Origin: Thereva unica
Lineage: Eukaryota; Arthropoda; Insecta; Diptera; Therevidae
Assembly: GCA_949987705.1 (NCBI GenBank)
Contig: OX465281.1
Span: 98,178,326-98,242,325 of the forward strand
Direction of reading: 5' to 3'
Length of the DNA: 64,000 nucleotides
Shown: one piece after another, positions 20,583-32,532 of the stretch
Layout of the letters: each line of letters starts with the position of its first letter
Numbering within the stretch: the first letter of the stretch is position 1
Position numbers and translations under genes: made by a program
The notes under the pieces: generated by a model
Database searches by the model: none
Told to the model about the DNA's origin: nothing
What the model saw: only the letters and a program-made list of their open reading frames with translations

Positions 20583-21486
20583 TAACTGCAGTGGGATGAG
20601 AGGCAAACTGAAGGATCTTTTTATCGACTCCAAATCCTGTGACTTCAATGTACTAGTGTTAAACGAGACTTGGTTGAATGACTTCTTCCTTAACGAGGAG
20701 ATCTTGCATGGCAGCTGGTCCATTTATAGATGCGATAGAGATTATATATCTACCGGTCTCTCAAGAGGAGGTGGTGTCCTCATAGCTGTTAGAGACTTCT
20801 TAAATAGTGAACTGATCGCGACTACATCGTCTCAAACCTTTGAACATATTTTAGTACGAGTAAAGTTCGGAAAGAAATACATTGTCATCGGTTCTTTTTA
20901 CTTACCTCCAAACTCCGACGAATCTATATATGATAATGTGATTCATATATGTAATAGATGAAATATCCAACGATAACAAAGATATATTAATCATAGGTGA
21001 TTTTAATCGGCCTAATATATCTTTTATTCGTGACGAGGAAGACAGTTATTTACTTCCGATTAATGTATCAAATCCCGTCGATATAAAGTTTATCGACAAT
21101 CTTTACAGCAATGACCTGCAACAGCTAATTAGCCAACTAAATTCAAATGGGAAATGGTTGCATTTAATCTTCACTAACCTCTCTGATTATTTGAACGTGC
21201 TTCCCGCTTCTGAAGAGGAGAATCTATTTAATAACACTACACATCATTCCGCGTGGGTCGTCGAGTTCAGTTCTACAATAACTGATTATCTCGCCTCCTA
21301 TAACAACTCTGTAGTCTTCGATTTTAAGAATGCTGATAATGTTAGTATTAGCACTGAATTATCCCTTATTAACTGGAAGGATCTACTTGATGGTGATGAT
21401 ATTGACGAGCTAGTTACTAGATTCTACGATATTATCTTCAACGCCATTGGCAGATTCGTACCCAAAATAAGAAAAGGGATAAATTG
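20583..21486 (+). pseudogene. LINE-C ORF2, endonuclease domain
   Basis: Apurinic-type endonuclease of a CR1/Jockey-group LINE. YHNCSGMRGKL starts the domain, then VLNETWLND (catalytic Glu), SRGGGVLIAVRD, GSFYLPPNSD, then after a frame break at 20961 DILIIGDFNRPN (21000, Asp-Asn pair), LHLIFTNLSDYLNV, and THHSAW (His at the position of the usual SDH). The break near 20960 and the stop at 21487 make it a pseudogene. Confidence 0.85.
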
Positions 21487-23424
21487 ACGAAGCCATGGCT
21501 TGACAAAAACACTCGGTCCCTTCGTAATAGGAGAAATAAATTGTACCGCGTAGTGAACAATAACAACAATGTTAGTGCTGAGCAGAAATCTGAATACGCC
21601 AGGTTAGCCTCAGAATTTAATCATAGGTCACGGGAGGACTTTACTACCTATGCAAAGGCTGTCGGTGAAAATATCATACGTAATCCTAAAAAATTCTTTG
21701 ATTTCGTTAATCTAAAGCGAAAAACATCAGGCTACCTACCCGACAACAATGGCAAACGGTATCACACACTCCTCTCTCCTCCAAGAAATTTCGAACATGT
21801 TTGCGGACAGGTTCAGTGAAATCTTCTGCCCCATTTCTTCGACTGCACACACTGTCCCAAGAGAGCATTCCGAAACTGCGATCCTTATAGACAATATATC
21901 TCTATCGCCCGAAGATATAATGACAGGTCTTATAGATCTGGAGGTCAATAACGGTCACGGTCCGGACTGTCTACCTGCAAGTTTTTTGCAGAGCCACGCC
22001 CAACTCATTCTACTCCCTCTTCACCTCATTTTTAACAAGTCTCTTTCTGCCGGTAAGTTTTCTTCGGTATGGAAGAAATCCTTCCTCACACCAATCTTTA
22101 AGTCAGGTGATAAACATGCGGTGGACAACTATAGGGGCATTGCTATCCTATCTGTTATCCCTAAACTATTTGAAAAACTTATCTATGACAAGATTGCCCC
22201 TCTAATTGTTCCGAACCTAAACGATCAGCAACATGGTTTCAGAAAAGGTCGTTCCACCACATCCAATCTTATGATAATGATATCCGAACTACTGTGCGGT
22301 ATGGAACAAGGCCACCAGTTTGACGCTGTCTACATTGACTTCAGCAAAGGCATTTGATCGAGTAGACCACAACATACTGTTTATGAAATTATTAAGATTT
22401 GGGATATCCGGCCCCCTTCTGGATTGGATTACATCCTATCTTAACGGGAGAACTCAGGTGGTAAGATTTCAGGGCTTCCTCTCAAAAGAAATCAATGTAA
22501 CCTCAGGTGTACCGCAAGGCAGCCACCTAGGGCCACTTCTATTTAACATATTCATTTCCAATCTATCTGAAAAATGAAATAGCATTCCGCACCTCTTTTA
22601 CGCCGATGATTTAAAAATTTATAGTGCTATAAGTTCTCAAACTGATGTATCCTTTTTACAGTCGAAACTTAATGCACTACAAGACTGGTGCACCACTAAA
22701 AAATCTTCTTCTTAACACCAGTAAGTGCCACGTAATTACCTTCTCCAGGAAAAGAAACAAACAGCTGCAAAATTATTATCTCAATGACAATGTCTTGGAT
22801 CGTGTCGATCACATTGTTGATTTAGGCATCGTCCTCGACAGCAAGTTAAACTTTAACTTACACTATGATAATATTATTGCTAGATCCAACAAGCTGTTGG
22901 GCTTTATCAAGAGAAGAGCTAAAGAATTTGACAATGTTTGGGTTACTAAAGCCTTGTTTTGCTCATTGGTCCGTCCTATTCTTGAGTGTGCGTGCCAGAT
23001 CTGGGATCCTATATTTCAAATTAGTATTAATCGAATAGAATCTGTCTAAAAGAAGTTTCTTCTTTTCGCGCTTAGGAACTTCTATTTTCACAACCTTCCT
23101 CACTATAAGGACAGGCTCAAAATCCTTGATCGCTTGCCTCAATCCCTTAGACGGAAATTGCTTATATCATGTTTTACCCTGGATGTCCTGAACAATAACC
23201 TCAAGGTGCAGTTCCTGTCGGACACAATCAATTTTAACGATACTCGACAAACAAGACATTCCAAACTGCTTAAAGAGTACCCGCATCGCACTGAATATGC
23301 TAGAAACGAGCCCGTTAACAGGTGCTGCATTACCTTCAATTCGTACGCATCCTGTTTCTCTCCCTCAATTAACAAAAGTTCCTATAAAAGAAAACTAATT
23401 TCCCTGTTGTCCTCTTCTAACTAA
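21487..23424 (+). pseudogene. LINE-C ORF2, reverse transcriptase and C-terminus
   Basis: The linker (TKPWLDKNTRSLRNRRNKLY) leads into reverse transcriptase: NGHGPDCLPASF, LTPIFKSGDKHAVDNYRGIA, DQQHGFRKGRSTTSN, VYIDFSKAFDRVDHNIL (first catalytic Asp, around 22340, split by a frameshift), VTSGVPQGSHLGPLLFN, HLFYADDLKIYS (catalytic pair, around 22600, after a stop) and ILECACQIWDP. The C-terminal domain ends near 23424. At least six frame changes or stops are present, although no large part is missing. Confidence 0.88.
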
Positions 23425-23557
23425 CATTATAGACCTAGATCTTAGATTAATATTTAAATAATAAATACTTGCAATGTTCCTTATTAATGTTAATATGTAT
23501 TTTTTTTATCTGTAACTGTTTTTGTTAAGTGCCTTGTTTGGCAAATAAATAAATAAA
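23425..23557 (+). other. LINE-C 3' untranslated end with TAAA tail
   Basis: A short AT-rich trailer ends AAGTGCCTTGTTTGGCAAATAAATAAATAAA. LINE-A resumes at 23558 with AATCCTAATAAA, exactly continuing the codons left at 16022. The duplicated target can only be a few bases (TAAT or AAT) because the tail is ambiguous. Confidence 0.8.
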
Positions 23558-24169
23558 TAATCCTAATAAATCCCAAGTACTCATTCTTAGTCGTCGCTCT
23601 CTTTCTCTAGACAATATTCCAACCATATCACTTAATAATGTTTCTCTTCCTGTTGTGACTGTGTTAATAATCTTGGTATTGCCATTAATTCTAAGCTATC
23701 CTGCCGCAACCATATCTCACGCATGTTTTCCAAAATCTATGGCACGTTACGGAGACTTAGGCTTTATGGTAGCATTTTATCATCGTCTATTCGGCTCAAG
23801 CTTGTTAAAGCTCTTATTGTCCACACTTCCTCTATGGCTCCCTTGTATATATATATCCCTTGATGCATCTTGTCGTCAACATCTATCAGTAGCATTTAAT
23901 GATTGTTTAAGATTCATTTTTCACTTGCGCAGATCAGATCATGTGTCTGGTGTTCGAAACTCCTTACTTGGCTGCGACCTCTTCTGTTTTATTGATGTCG
24001 CTGCATTGGTCCTAGTGCATAAAGTTCTCCACACGAAATGTCCCTCTTTCCTCTCAGAATTCCTCCTTCCTCTGCAATCCATGCGTTCGATTAAATTTCG
24101 TATTCCTGTACATTATTCCCTGATGGGTAGCCGTTCCTTCTTTGTGCATTCGATTAGACTTTGGAACAA
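23558..24169 (+). pseudogene. LINE-A piece 3: reverse transcriptase C-terminal part
   Basis: Begins NPNKSQVLILSRRS (compare NPNKSVALFISRRS in the 46-kb relative), passes through a frame break near 23660, and from 23655 reads SMARYGDLGF..., then LDASCRQHLSVAFNDCLRFIF, LHTKCPSFLSEFLLPLQSMR and SFFVHSIRLWNN. It stops at Asn-Asn where the EnSpm-like transposon enters; the rest is at 37034. Confidence 0.87.
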
Positions 24170-24555
24170 CCCAGCAAACCAAATGTTTAGATATAGTAAC
24201 GAATTCGTTACACATCTTCGAAAAGTTTTTCCGAATTCGCAACCGATTTCGTAACTAATTCGTAAAGAAAAATGTATGAAGGGGTTGACACGACTTCGGA
24301 AAACGAATTCGTTTTGAAGTCAATAGCAAATTTAACAAAAAATTCGGAAAGCTTTTTACCCCCCAGCAAACCAAATGTTTAGATATAGTAACGAATTCGT
24401 TACACATCTTCGAAAAGTTTTTCCAAATACGTTTACGATTTCGTATCTAATTCGTAAAGAAAAATGTATGAAGGGGTTGACACGACTTCGGAAAACGAAT
24501 TCGTTTTGAACTCAATAGCAAATTTAACAAAAAATTCGGAAAGCTTTTTACCACT
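24170..24555 (+). repeat. Tandemly repeated left terminus of the EnSpm-like element
   Basis: About 192 bases beginning CCCAGCAAACCAAATG occur twice in direct order (from 24170 and from 24362), almost identical. Each carries GAATTCG-containing subterminal motifs. In EnSpm/CACTA elements such subterminal repeats are transposase binding sites; here that is inference. Confidence 0.8.
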
Positions 24556-24569
24556 AATAAAACCTTCAA

Positions 24570-24745
24570 TTTTATGTAGGCCATTTACGTTACTTAAGTA
24601 CAAATTTGTACAACTGGGAATTTTCAATACATATCTAATCTTACATTTTAGCAATGCTTCTTATTATTTACAATATGGCTAAGATATAAGATTAGTTAAG
24701 CTATTGAAAATTTCCAGTTGCACAAAGTAGCGTAAATGACATAAA
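24570..24745. repeat. Imperfect inverted repeat inside the left end
   Basis: GTAGGCCATTTACGTTACTT at the left and the complement (AAAGTAGCGTAAATGACATA) at the right enclose inverted TTGTACAACTGGGAATTTTCAATA and TATTGAAAATTTCCAGTTGCAC-type segments. This makes a hairpin-capable 175-base region, perhaps a MITE relic. Confidence 0.55.
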
Positions 24746-24780
24746 ATAAATTAGGAAATTCATCAAGGCAAGCGGTAGTT

Positions 24781-25590
24781 TTTTTTTTTTTTTTTTTTAT
24801 GTGGCAGTGCTAAGCTCAGGAATCACCCTTTGTACTACTAGTCCGTCATGTCATTTGTCACGTCATGGTGCAATGTCTAGCAGTAAGCTTAGTACGGGGG
24901 AGGGGGTTGGAGGGGTTATAAAGGAACGGGAGGGAATTGAAGAAGGTGGTGATGAACCCTGCGTTTGAACTCTTGGATGTTGTAGGAGCTCGGAAATACC
25001 GACTGCGAGAGATTATTCCACAGCCGAGTTGTTCTATTAACAAACGAATTCATATCTTGTTGAGTGCGTGGAAGGGGGAGTTGCAGGTGGAGGGAATGAG
25101 ACGAGTGGGCTAATCTGGTGTTGCGGGTATAAGAATGCCGTGGAGGCAGGAGAGCGTTTAACTCGGAGGAACAGTCACTATGATAGTAGCGATAAAATTT
25201 TGTCAGTGCTGCTACATTCCTACGGTGGCTGAGGGGGTCGATGGTGGAGCAAGCGGTATCGTCATCAATTAATTTAAGGGCCTTTTTTTGGACCTTATCT
25301 AACCATGCCAAGGTGGTTATTGGAGCGCCGCCCCAAACTAGGGAGTTATATTCGAGAAGAGGCCGAATGTAGGATTTATAAATAACAGCACGGGCCCATG
25401 GCTGGAGGAGGAACTTACACCTCTTAAGAAATCCCAAGCACTGAGATCCTTGTTTGGCGATTTGGAATATGTGGTCATTCCATCGCAAGTCTTTGGCTAA
25501 TGTCACGCCTAAGATGTGTAAGGAGGGTTCGGCCAATAGTTGAACTTCATTCACTTTCAAGGGTGGAGGGGGCCGAGTTCGTAAGGGCAA
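24781..25590 (-). pseudogene. LINE-B 5'-truncated copy, reverse transcriptase C-terminal half
   Basis: Minus-strand LINE-B from about 25575 to an A-tail at 24781-24799 (seen as a T-run). The open frame reads LHILGVTLAKDLRWNDHIF, LLEYNSLVWGGAPITTLAWL, CSTIDPLSHRRNVAALTKF and FVNRTTRLWNNLSQSVF, uninterrupted for over 200 codons; it shows how pieces 3 and 4 of the broken copy join. The empty site at 29570-29600 (GGTAGTTTGCCGAGTTCG) proves insertion after or during the block duplication. Five-prime truncation is typical of LINE insertions. Confidence 0.9.
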
Positions 25591-26224
25591 ACAGCTAATG
25601 CCTTATTTACGCCTAAACATAGAAAACAAGGTGTTTTTTTTATAAAATTATGCGATTTATCACCTTTTTATAAGCAATATAAGTAATTTTTCATTTGTAA
25701 CCGATAACCAAAATATAAATAATTTATTATTCCATGAGTTTTTTTTCCTATCATTCTTCGTTTTCTTTATTTTTACATTTTTTACATTTCGAATCGAACT
25801 TTTTTCTTCTCCTTCAGTCTAAAAAAGTGGGTACTCAAAATTATTCTGTCAGATGGCGCTCTAAGTTATTTCAATTGCTCAATAAATGAGATGGTGCTAC
25901 TAGTTAGTCGAAAAGTGTTTACTCGAACTGTTGATGCTAGATGGCATTAGATGATTAATAAAATGTATTCATTTAAAGTGGTTAGTCGCAACTATGGTAT
26001 CAGATTGCGTTAGGTACTATAAAAAACATGTAGTTCACAGTACAAATGTACAGTAAAATTTTGAAATACTGAATGCCGAGATCGTAATCGCAATTTATTT
26101 CTAAAAATATGACATATTCGTTACAAGTTAGTCAAATCCAGCACTGTTGATGTCAAAAAGCATTTCCTATCATTTCGATGATAAACAAACAGTGTACGCA
26201 TGGTACGCGTCTCAAAAGGGGGGG

Positions 26225-29078
26225 AATACCATTTTCTTCACAACCCCCTCGACATGGGTATCAAATGAAACGGTATGATAAGTAGAATACAATAAGCAAT
26301 ATAGTATACTCAATAAAAAGTTAGATCCACCGAGGCCACCTCAAGAGGACGCAGTACCATTTTCTTCACAACCCCCTCGACATGGGTATCAAACGAAGGG
26401 GTATGATAAGTAGAATACAAAAAGCTATGTCTATATATCCATGGCGGCCCTCTCAAGAGGGCGGACTACCATTTCTTCACCACAACCTCGACATAGGTAT
26501 AAATTGAAAGGGTATCATAAGTAGAATACCATAAGCGATATAATATACTCAATATCTGGTTAGATCCATTCCGGTCATCTCAAGAGGTCGGGTTACCATT
26601 TTCTTCTCAACCCCCTCGACATGGGTATCAAATGAAAGGGTATGATAAGTAGAATACAATAAGTTATGTCTTTATATCCATGGCGGCCGTCTCAAGAGGG
26701 CGGACTACCATTTCTTCACCACCACCTCGACATAGGTATCAATTGAAAGGGTATCATAAGTAGAATACCATAAGCGATATAATATACTCAATATCTGGTT
26801 AGATCCATAGCGGTCATCTCAAGAGGGTGGATTACCATTTTCTTCACAACCCCCTCGACATGGGTATCAAATGAAAGGGTATGATAAGTAGAAGACAATA
26901 AGCAATATAGTATGCTCAATAAATAGTTAGATCCACCGAGCCCACCTCAAAAGGACGCATTACCATTTTCTTCACAACCACCTCGACATGGGTATCAAAT
27001 GAAAGGGTATAATAAGTAGAATACAATAAGCTATGTCTTTATATCCATGGCGGCTGTCTCAAGAGGGCGGACTACCATTTCTTCACCACCACCTCGACAT
27101 AGGTATCAATTGAAAGGGTATCATAAGTAGAATACCATAAGCGATATAATATACTCAATATCTGATTAGATCCATGGCGGTCATCTCAAGAGGGCGGATT
27201 ACCATTTTCTTCACAACCCCCTCGACATGGGTATCAAATGAAAGGGTATGATAAGTAGAAGACAATAAGCAATATAGTATACTCAATAAATAGTTAGATC
27301 CACCGAGGCAACCTGAAGAGGACGCATTACCATTTTCTTCACAACCCCCACGACATGGGTATCAAATGAAAGGGTATGATAAGTAGAATACAATAAGCAA
27401 TATAGTATACTCAATAAAAAGTTAGATCCACCGAGGCCACCTCAAGAGGACGCAGTACCATTTTCTTCACAACCCCCTCGACATGGGTATCAAACGAAAG
27501 GGTATGATAAGTAGAATACAATAAGCTATGTCTTTATATCCATGGCGGCCGTCTCAAGAGGGCGGACTACCATTTCTTCACCACCACCTCGACATAGGTA
27601 TCAATTGAAAAGGTATCATAAGCAGAATACCATAAACGATATAATATACTCAATATCTGGTTAGATCCATGGCGGTCATCTCAAGAGGGCGGATTACCAT
27701 TTTCTTCACAACCCCCTCGACATGGGTATCAAATGAAAGGGTATGATAAGTAGAAGACAATAAGCAAATAGTATACTCAATAAATAGTTAGATCCACCGA
27801 GGCCACCTCAAGAGGACGCATTACCATTTTCTTCACAACCCCCTCGACATGGGTATCAAATGAAAGGGTATTATAAGTAGAATACAATAAGCTATGTCTT
27901 TATATCCATGGCGGCTGTCTCAAGAGGGCGGACTACCATTTCTTCAACACCACCTCGATATAGGTATCAATTGAAAGGGTATCATAAGTAGAATACCATA
28001 AGCGATATAATATACTCAATATCTGGTTAGATCCATGGCGGTCATCTCAAGAGGGCGGATTACCATTTTCTTCACAACCCCCTCGACATGGGTATCAAAT
28101 GAAAGGGTATGATAAGTAGAAGACAATAAGCAATATTGTATACTCAATAAATAGTTAGATCCACCGAGGCCACCTCAAGAGGACGCATTATCATTTTCTT
28201 CACAACCCCCTCGACATGGGTATCAAATGAAAGGGTGTGATAAGTAGAATACAATAAGCTATGTCTTTATATCCATGGCGGCTGTCTCAAGAGGGCGGAC
28301 TACCATTTCTTCACCACCACCTCGACATAGGTATCAATTGAAAGGGTATCATAAGTAGAATACCATAAGCGATATAATATACTCAATATATGGTTAGATC
28401 CATGGCTGTCATCTCAAGAGGGCGGATTACCATTTTCTTCTCAACCCCCTCGACATGGGTATCAAATGAAAGGGTATGATAAGTAGAATACAATAAGCAA
28501 AACAGTATACTCAATAAATAGTTAGATCCACCGAGGCTACCTCAAGAGGACGCAGTACCATTTTCTACACAACCCCCACGACATGGGTATCAAATGAAAG
28601 GGTATCTTAAGTAGAAGACAATAAGCAATATAGTATACTCAATATATGGTTAGATCCACGGCGGTCATCTCAAGAGGGCGGATTACCATTTTCTTTACAA
28701 CCCCTTCGACATGGGTATCAAATGAATGGGTATGATAAGTGGAATACAATAAGCTATGTCTTTATATCCATGGCGGCCGTCTCAAGAGGGCGGACTACCA
28801 TTTCTTCACCACCACCTCGACATAGGTATCAATTGAAAAGGTATCATAAGTAGAATACCATAAACGATATAATATACTCAATATCTGGTTAGATCCATGG
28901 CGGTCATCTCAAGAGGGCGGATTACCATTTTCTTCACAACCCCCTCGACATGGGTATCAAATGAAAGGGTATGATAAGTAGAATACAATAAGCAATATAG
29001 TATACTCAATAAATAGTTAGATCCACCGAGGCCACCTCAAGAGGACGCATTACCATTATCTTCACAACCCCCTCGACA
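26225..29078 (+). repeat. Higher-order satellite array 1 in the EnSpm-like element
   Basis: Monomers of roughly 115-130 bases share the core GACATGGGTATCAAATGAAA, GGGTATGATAAGTAGAATAC and CTCAAGAGG. Three monomer types alternate: one with GTTAGATCCACCGAGGCCAC, one with TATGTCTTTATATCCATGGC, and one with ATCTGGTTAGATCCATGGCG. Together they make a unit of about 365 bases, sometimes extended to about 495 by an extra monomer. The array stops inside a monomer at CTCGACATGG where protease coding sequence begins. No long frame crosses the array. Confidence 0.92.
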
Positions 29079-29526
29079 TGGCATCTTATTGATCATGAAT
29101 TTGGAAAACGAGTAACCCTGAGTGGTCAATGTAAAAATTGTTCGTACACTAAAAAGATTCGTAAATCGGAAATGATTTCGGCAGCACTTGTTCTCATAAT
29201 ACAACTGAAATTATTCGAACTGAAAAATAAAAAGTTTATTAAAATTGAGCAATGCGATATCAAAGCTGTCACTTCTGCAAAATTTCATATAGGAGGTCCA
29301 AATTATAAAGTGATTAGTGCTATATTCCATACAGGAACACTCGAACAAGGTCATTACATCAGCATGTTGAAACAAAAATCGAGCTGGTTATGGATCAATG
29401 ATTCCATAGTGCAGAAAAAATCTTGGCCGAGAAACTCAAAAGGAGCTTATGTTTTTTTTTACAAAGACAATAATATTAGTTTGAATTCCTGCATTTTGCT
29501 ATTTTGTTATTACCTACTTATAAAAT
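29079..29526 (+). pseudogene. Ubiquitin-specific protease C-terminal half, copy 1
   Basis: Peptidase C19 enzymes remove ubiquitin with a Cys-His-Asp triad. The frame is open from the edge of the satellite: SGQCKNCS (a zinc-ribbon CxxC), then YKVISAIFHTGTLEQGHYIS (His box, about 29310-29370), WLWINDSIVQKKSW (the Asn-Asp after the His box), and GAYVFFYKD. The Met at 29172 is internal to this domain and not a credible start. The catalytic Cys box and whole N-terminal half are absent, replaced by the satellite array. It could be an exon of a spliced gene whose upstream exon is lost, or captured host sequence. Confidence 0.75.
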
Positions 29527-30212
29527 AAATGAAAAAATATAATGAACAATTAAATACATAATATCAAGGCAAGCGGTAGTTTGCCGAGTTCGTAAGGGCA
29601 AACAGCTAATGCCTTATTTACGCCTAAACATAGAAAACAAGGTGTTTTTTTATAAAATTATGCGATTTATCACCTTTTTATAAGCAATATAAGTAATTTT
29701 TCATTTGTAACCGATAACCAAAATATAAATAATTTATTATTCCATGAGTTTTTTTTTCCTATCATTCTTCGTTTTCTTTATTTTTACATTTTTTACATTT
29801 CGAATCGAACTTTTTTCTTCTCCTTCAGTCTAAAAAAGTGGGTACTCAAAATTATTCTGTCAGATGGCGCTCTAAGTTATTTCAATTGCTCAATAAATGA
29901 GATGGTGCTTCTAGTTAGTCGAAAAGTGTTTACTCGAACTGTTGATGCTAGATGGCATTAGATGATTAACAAAATGTATTCATTTAAAGTGGTTAGTCGC
30001 AACTATGGTATCAGATTGCGTTAGGTACTATAAAAAACATGCAGTTCACAGTACAAATGTACAGTAAAATTTTGAAATACTGAATGCCGAGATCGTAATC
30101 GCAATTTATTTCTAAAAATATGACATATTCGTTACAAGTTAGTCAAATCCAGCACTGTTGATGTCAAATAGCATTTCCCATCATTTCGATGATAAACAAA
30201 AAGTGTACGCAT

Positions 30213-31988
30213 GGTACGCGTCTCAAGAGGGCGGATTACCATTTTCTTCACAACCCCCTCGACATGGGTATCAAATGAAACGGTATGATAAGTAGAATAC
30301 AAGAAGCGATATAGTATACTCAATAAAAAGTTAGATCCACCGAGGCCACCTCAAGAGGACGCATTACCATTTTCTTCACAACCCCCTCGACATGGGTATC
30401 AAACGAAAGGGTATGATAAGTAGAATACAATAAGCTATGTCTTTATATCCATGGCGGCTGTCTCAAGAGGGTGGACTACCATTTCTTCACCACCACCTCG
30501 ACATAGGTATAAATTGAAAGGGTATCATAAGTAGAATACCATAAGCGATATAATGTACTCAATATCTGGTTAGATCCATGGCGGTCATATCAAGAGGGCG
30601 GATTACCATTTTCTTCACAACCCCCTCGACATGGGTATCAAATGAAAGGGTATGATAAGTAGAATACAATAAGCAATATAGTATACTCAATAAAAAGTTA
30701 GATCCACTGAGGCCACCTCAAGATTACGCAGTACCATTTTCTTCACAACTCCCTCGACATGGGTATCAAACGAAAGGGTATGATAAGTAGAATACAATAA
30801 GCTATGTCTTTATATCCATGGCGGCCGTCTCAAGAGGGCGGACTACCATTTCTTCACCACCACCTCGACATAGGCATCAATTGAAAGGGTATCATAAGTA
30901 GAATACCATAAACGATATAATATACTCAATATCTGGTTAGATCCATGGCGGTGATCTCAAGAGAGCGGATTACCATTTTCTTCACAACCCCCTCGACATG
31001 GGTATCAAATGAAAGGGTATGATAAGTAGAATACAATAAGCAATATAGTATACTCAATAAATAGTTAGATCCACCGAGGCCACCTCAAGAGGACGCATTA
31101 CCATTTTCTTCACAACCCCCTCAACATGGGTATCAAATGAAAGGGTATGATAAGTAGAATACAATAAGCTATGTCTTTATATCCATGGCGGCTGTCTCAA
31201 GAGGGCGGACTACCATTTCTTCACCACCACCTCGACATAGGTATCAATTGAAAGGGTATCATAAGTAGAATACCATAAGCAATATAATATACTCAATATA
31301 TGGTTAGATCCATGGCTGTCATCTCAAGAGGGCGGATTACCATTTTCTTCTAAACCTCCTCGACATGGGTATCAAATAAAAGGGTATGATAAGTAGAATA
31401 CAATAAGCAATATATTATACTCAATAAATAGCTAGATCCACCGAGGCCACCTCAAGAGGACGCAGTACCATTTTCTACACAACCCCCACGACATGGGTAT
31501 CAAATGAAAGGGTATCTTAAGTAGAAGACAATAAGCAATATAGTATACTCAATATCTGGTTAGATCCACGGCGGTCATCTCAAGAGGGCGGATTACAATT
31601 TTCTTTACAACCCCTTCGACATGGGTATCAAATGAATGGGTATGATAAGTAGAATACAATAAGCTATGTCTTTATATCCATGGCGGCCGTCTCAAGAGGG
31701 CGGACTACCATTTCTTCGCCACCACCTCGACATAGGTATCAGTTGAAAGGGTATCATAAGTAGAATACCATAAGCGATATAATATACTCAATATCTGGTT
31801 AGATCCATGGCGGTGATCTCAAGAGAGCGGATTACCATTTTCTTCACAACCCCCTCGACATGGGTATCAAATGAAAGGGTATGATAAGTAGAATACAATA
31901 AGCAATATAGTATACTCAATAAATAGTTAGATCCACCGAGGCCACCTCAAGAGGACGCATTACCATTATCTTCACAACCCCCTCGACA
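30213..31988 (+). repeat. Higher-order satellite array 2 in the EnSpm-like element
   Basis: Same monomer types, order and core as array 1, but about 1.08 kb shorter. It starts at the same phase (CGCGTCTCAAGAGG after GCATGGTA) and stops at the same point (CTCGACATGG) as array 1, so the difference is loss or gain of internal units. Confidence 0.92.
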
Positions 31989-32393
31989 TGGCAACTTATT
32001 GATCATGAATTTGGAAAACGAGTAACCCTGAGTGGTCAATGTAAAAATTGTTCGTACACTCAAAAGATTCGTAAATCGGAAATGATTTCGGCAGCACTTG
32101 TTCTCATAATACAACTGAAATTATTCGAACTGAAAAATAAAAAGTTTTTTAAAATTGAGCAATGCGATATCAAAGCTGTCACTTCTGCAAAATTGCATAT
32201 AGGAGGTCCAAATTATAAAGTGATTAGTGCTATATTCCATACAGGAACACTCGAACAAGGTCATTACATCAGCATGTTGAAACAAAAATCGAGCTGGTTA
32301 TGGATCAATGATTTCATAGTGCAGAAAAAATCTTGGCCGAGAAACTCAAAAGGAGCTTATGTTTTTTTTACAAAGACAATAATATTAGTTTGA
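31987..32393 (+). pseudogene. Ubiquitin-specific protease C-terminal half, copy 2
   Basis: Nearly identical to copy 1, with His box TGTLEQGHYISML at about 32245-32280 and WLWINDFIVQ after it. A one-base shortening of the T-run at 32362-32369 shifts the frame just before the final Tyr, so the normal C-terminus (FFYKD) is lost. It also lacks the catalytic Cys half. Confidence 0.75.
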
Positions 32394-32532
32394 ATTCCTG
32401 CATTTTGCTATTTTGTTATTACCTACTTATAAAATAAATAGAAAAATATAATGAACAATTAAATACATAATATTTCTTTATACAGAAGATTATTTACTTT
32501 TATTTTAGAATGTATTAAAACAAAAAAGAGTG

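Larger units (their letters stand above)
24767..32475. repeat. Tandem segmental duplication inside the EnSpm-like element
   Basis: Two copies of one block: ATCAAGGCAAGCGGTAGTTT, about 600 bases beginning CCGAGTTCGTAAGGGCAAAC, a satellite array, and the C-terminal half of a ubiquitin-specific protease. Copy 1 runs 24767-29570 and copy 2 about 29566-32475; both end TTAAATACATAATAT. Outside the arrays they differ by very few bases, so the duplication is recent. They differ in array length and in a LINE-B insertion present only in copy 1. Confidence 0.85.

Noticed and set aside
26225..31988. Regular repeats that could suggest a CRISPR array
   Set aside because: The monomers are contiguous 115-130-base satellite units without unique spacers, in a eukaryotic transposon.
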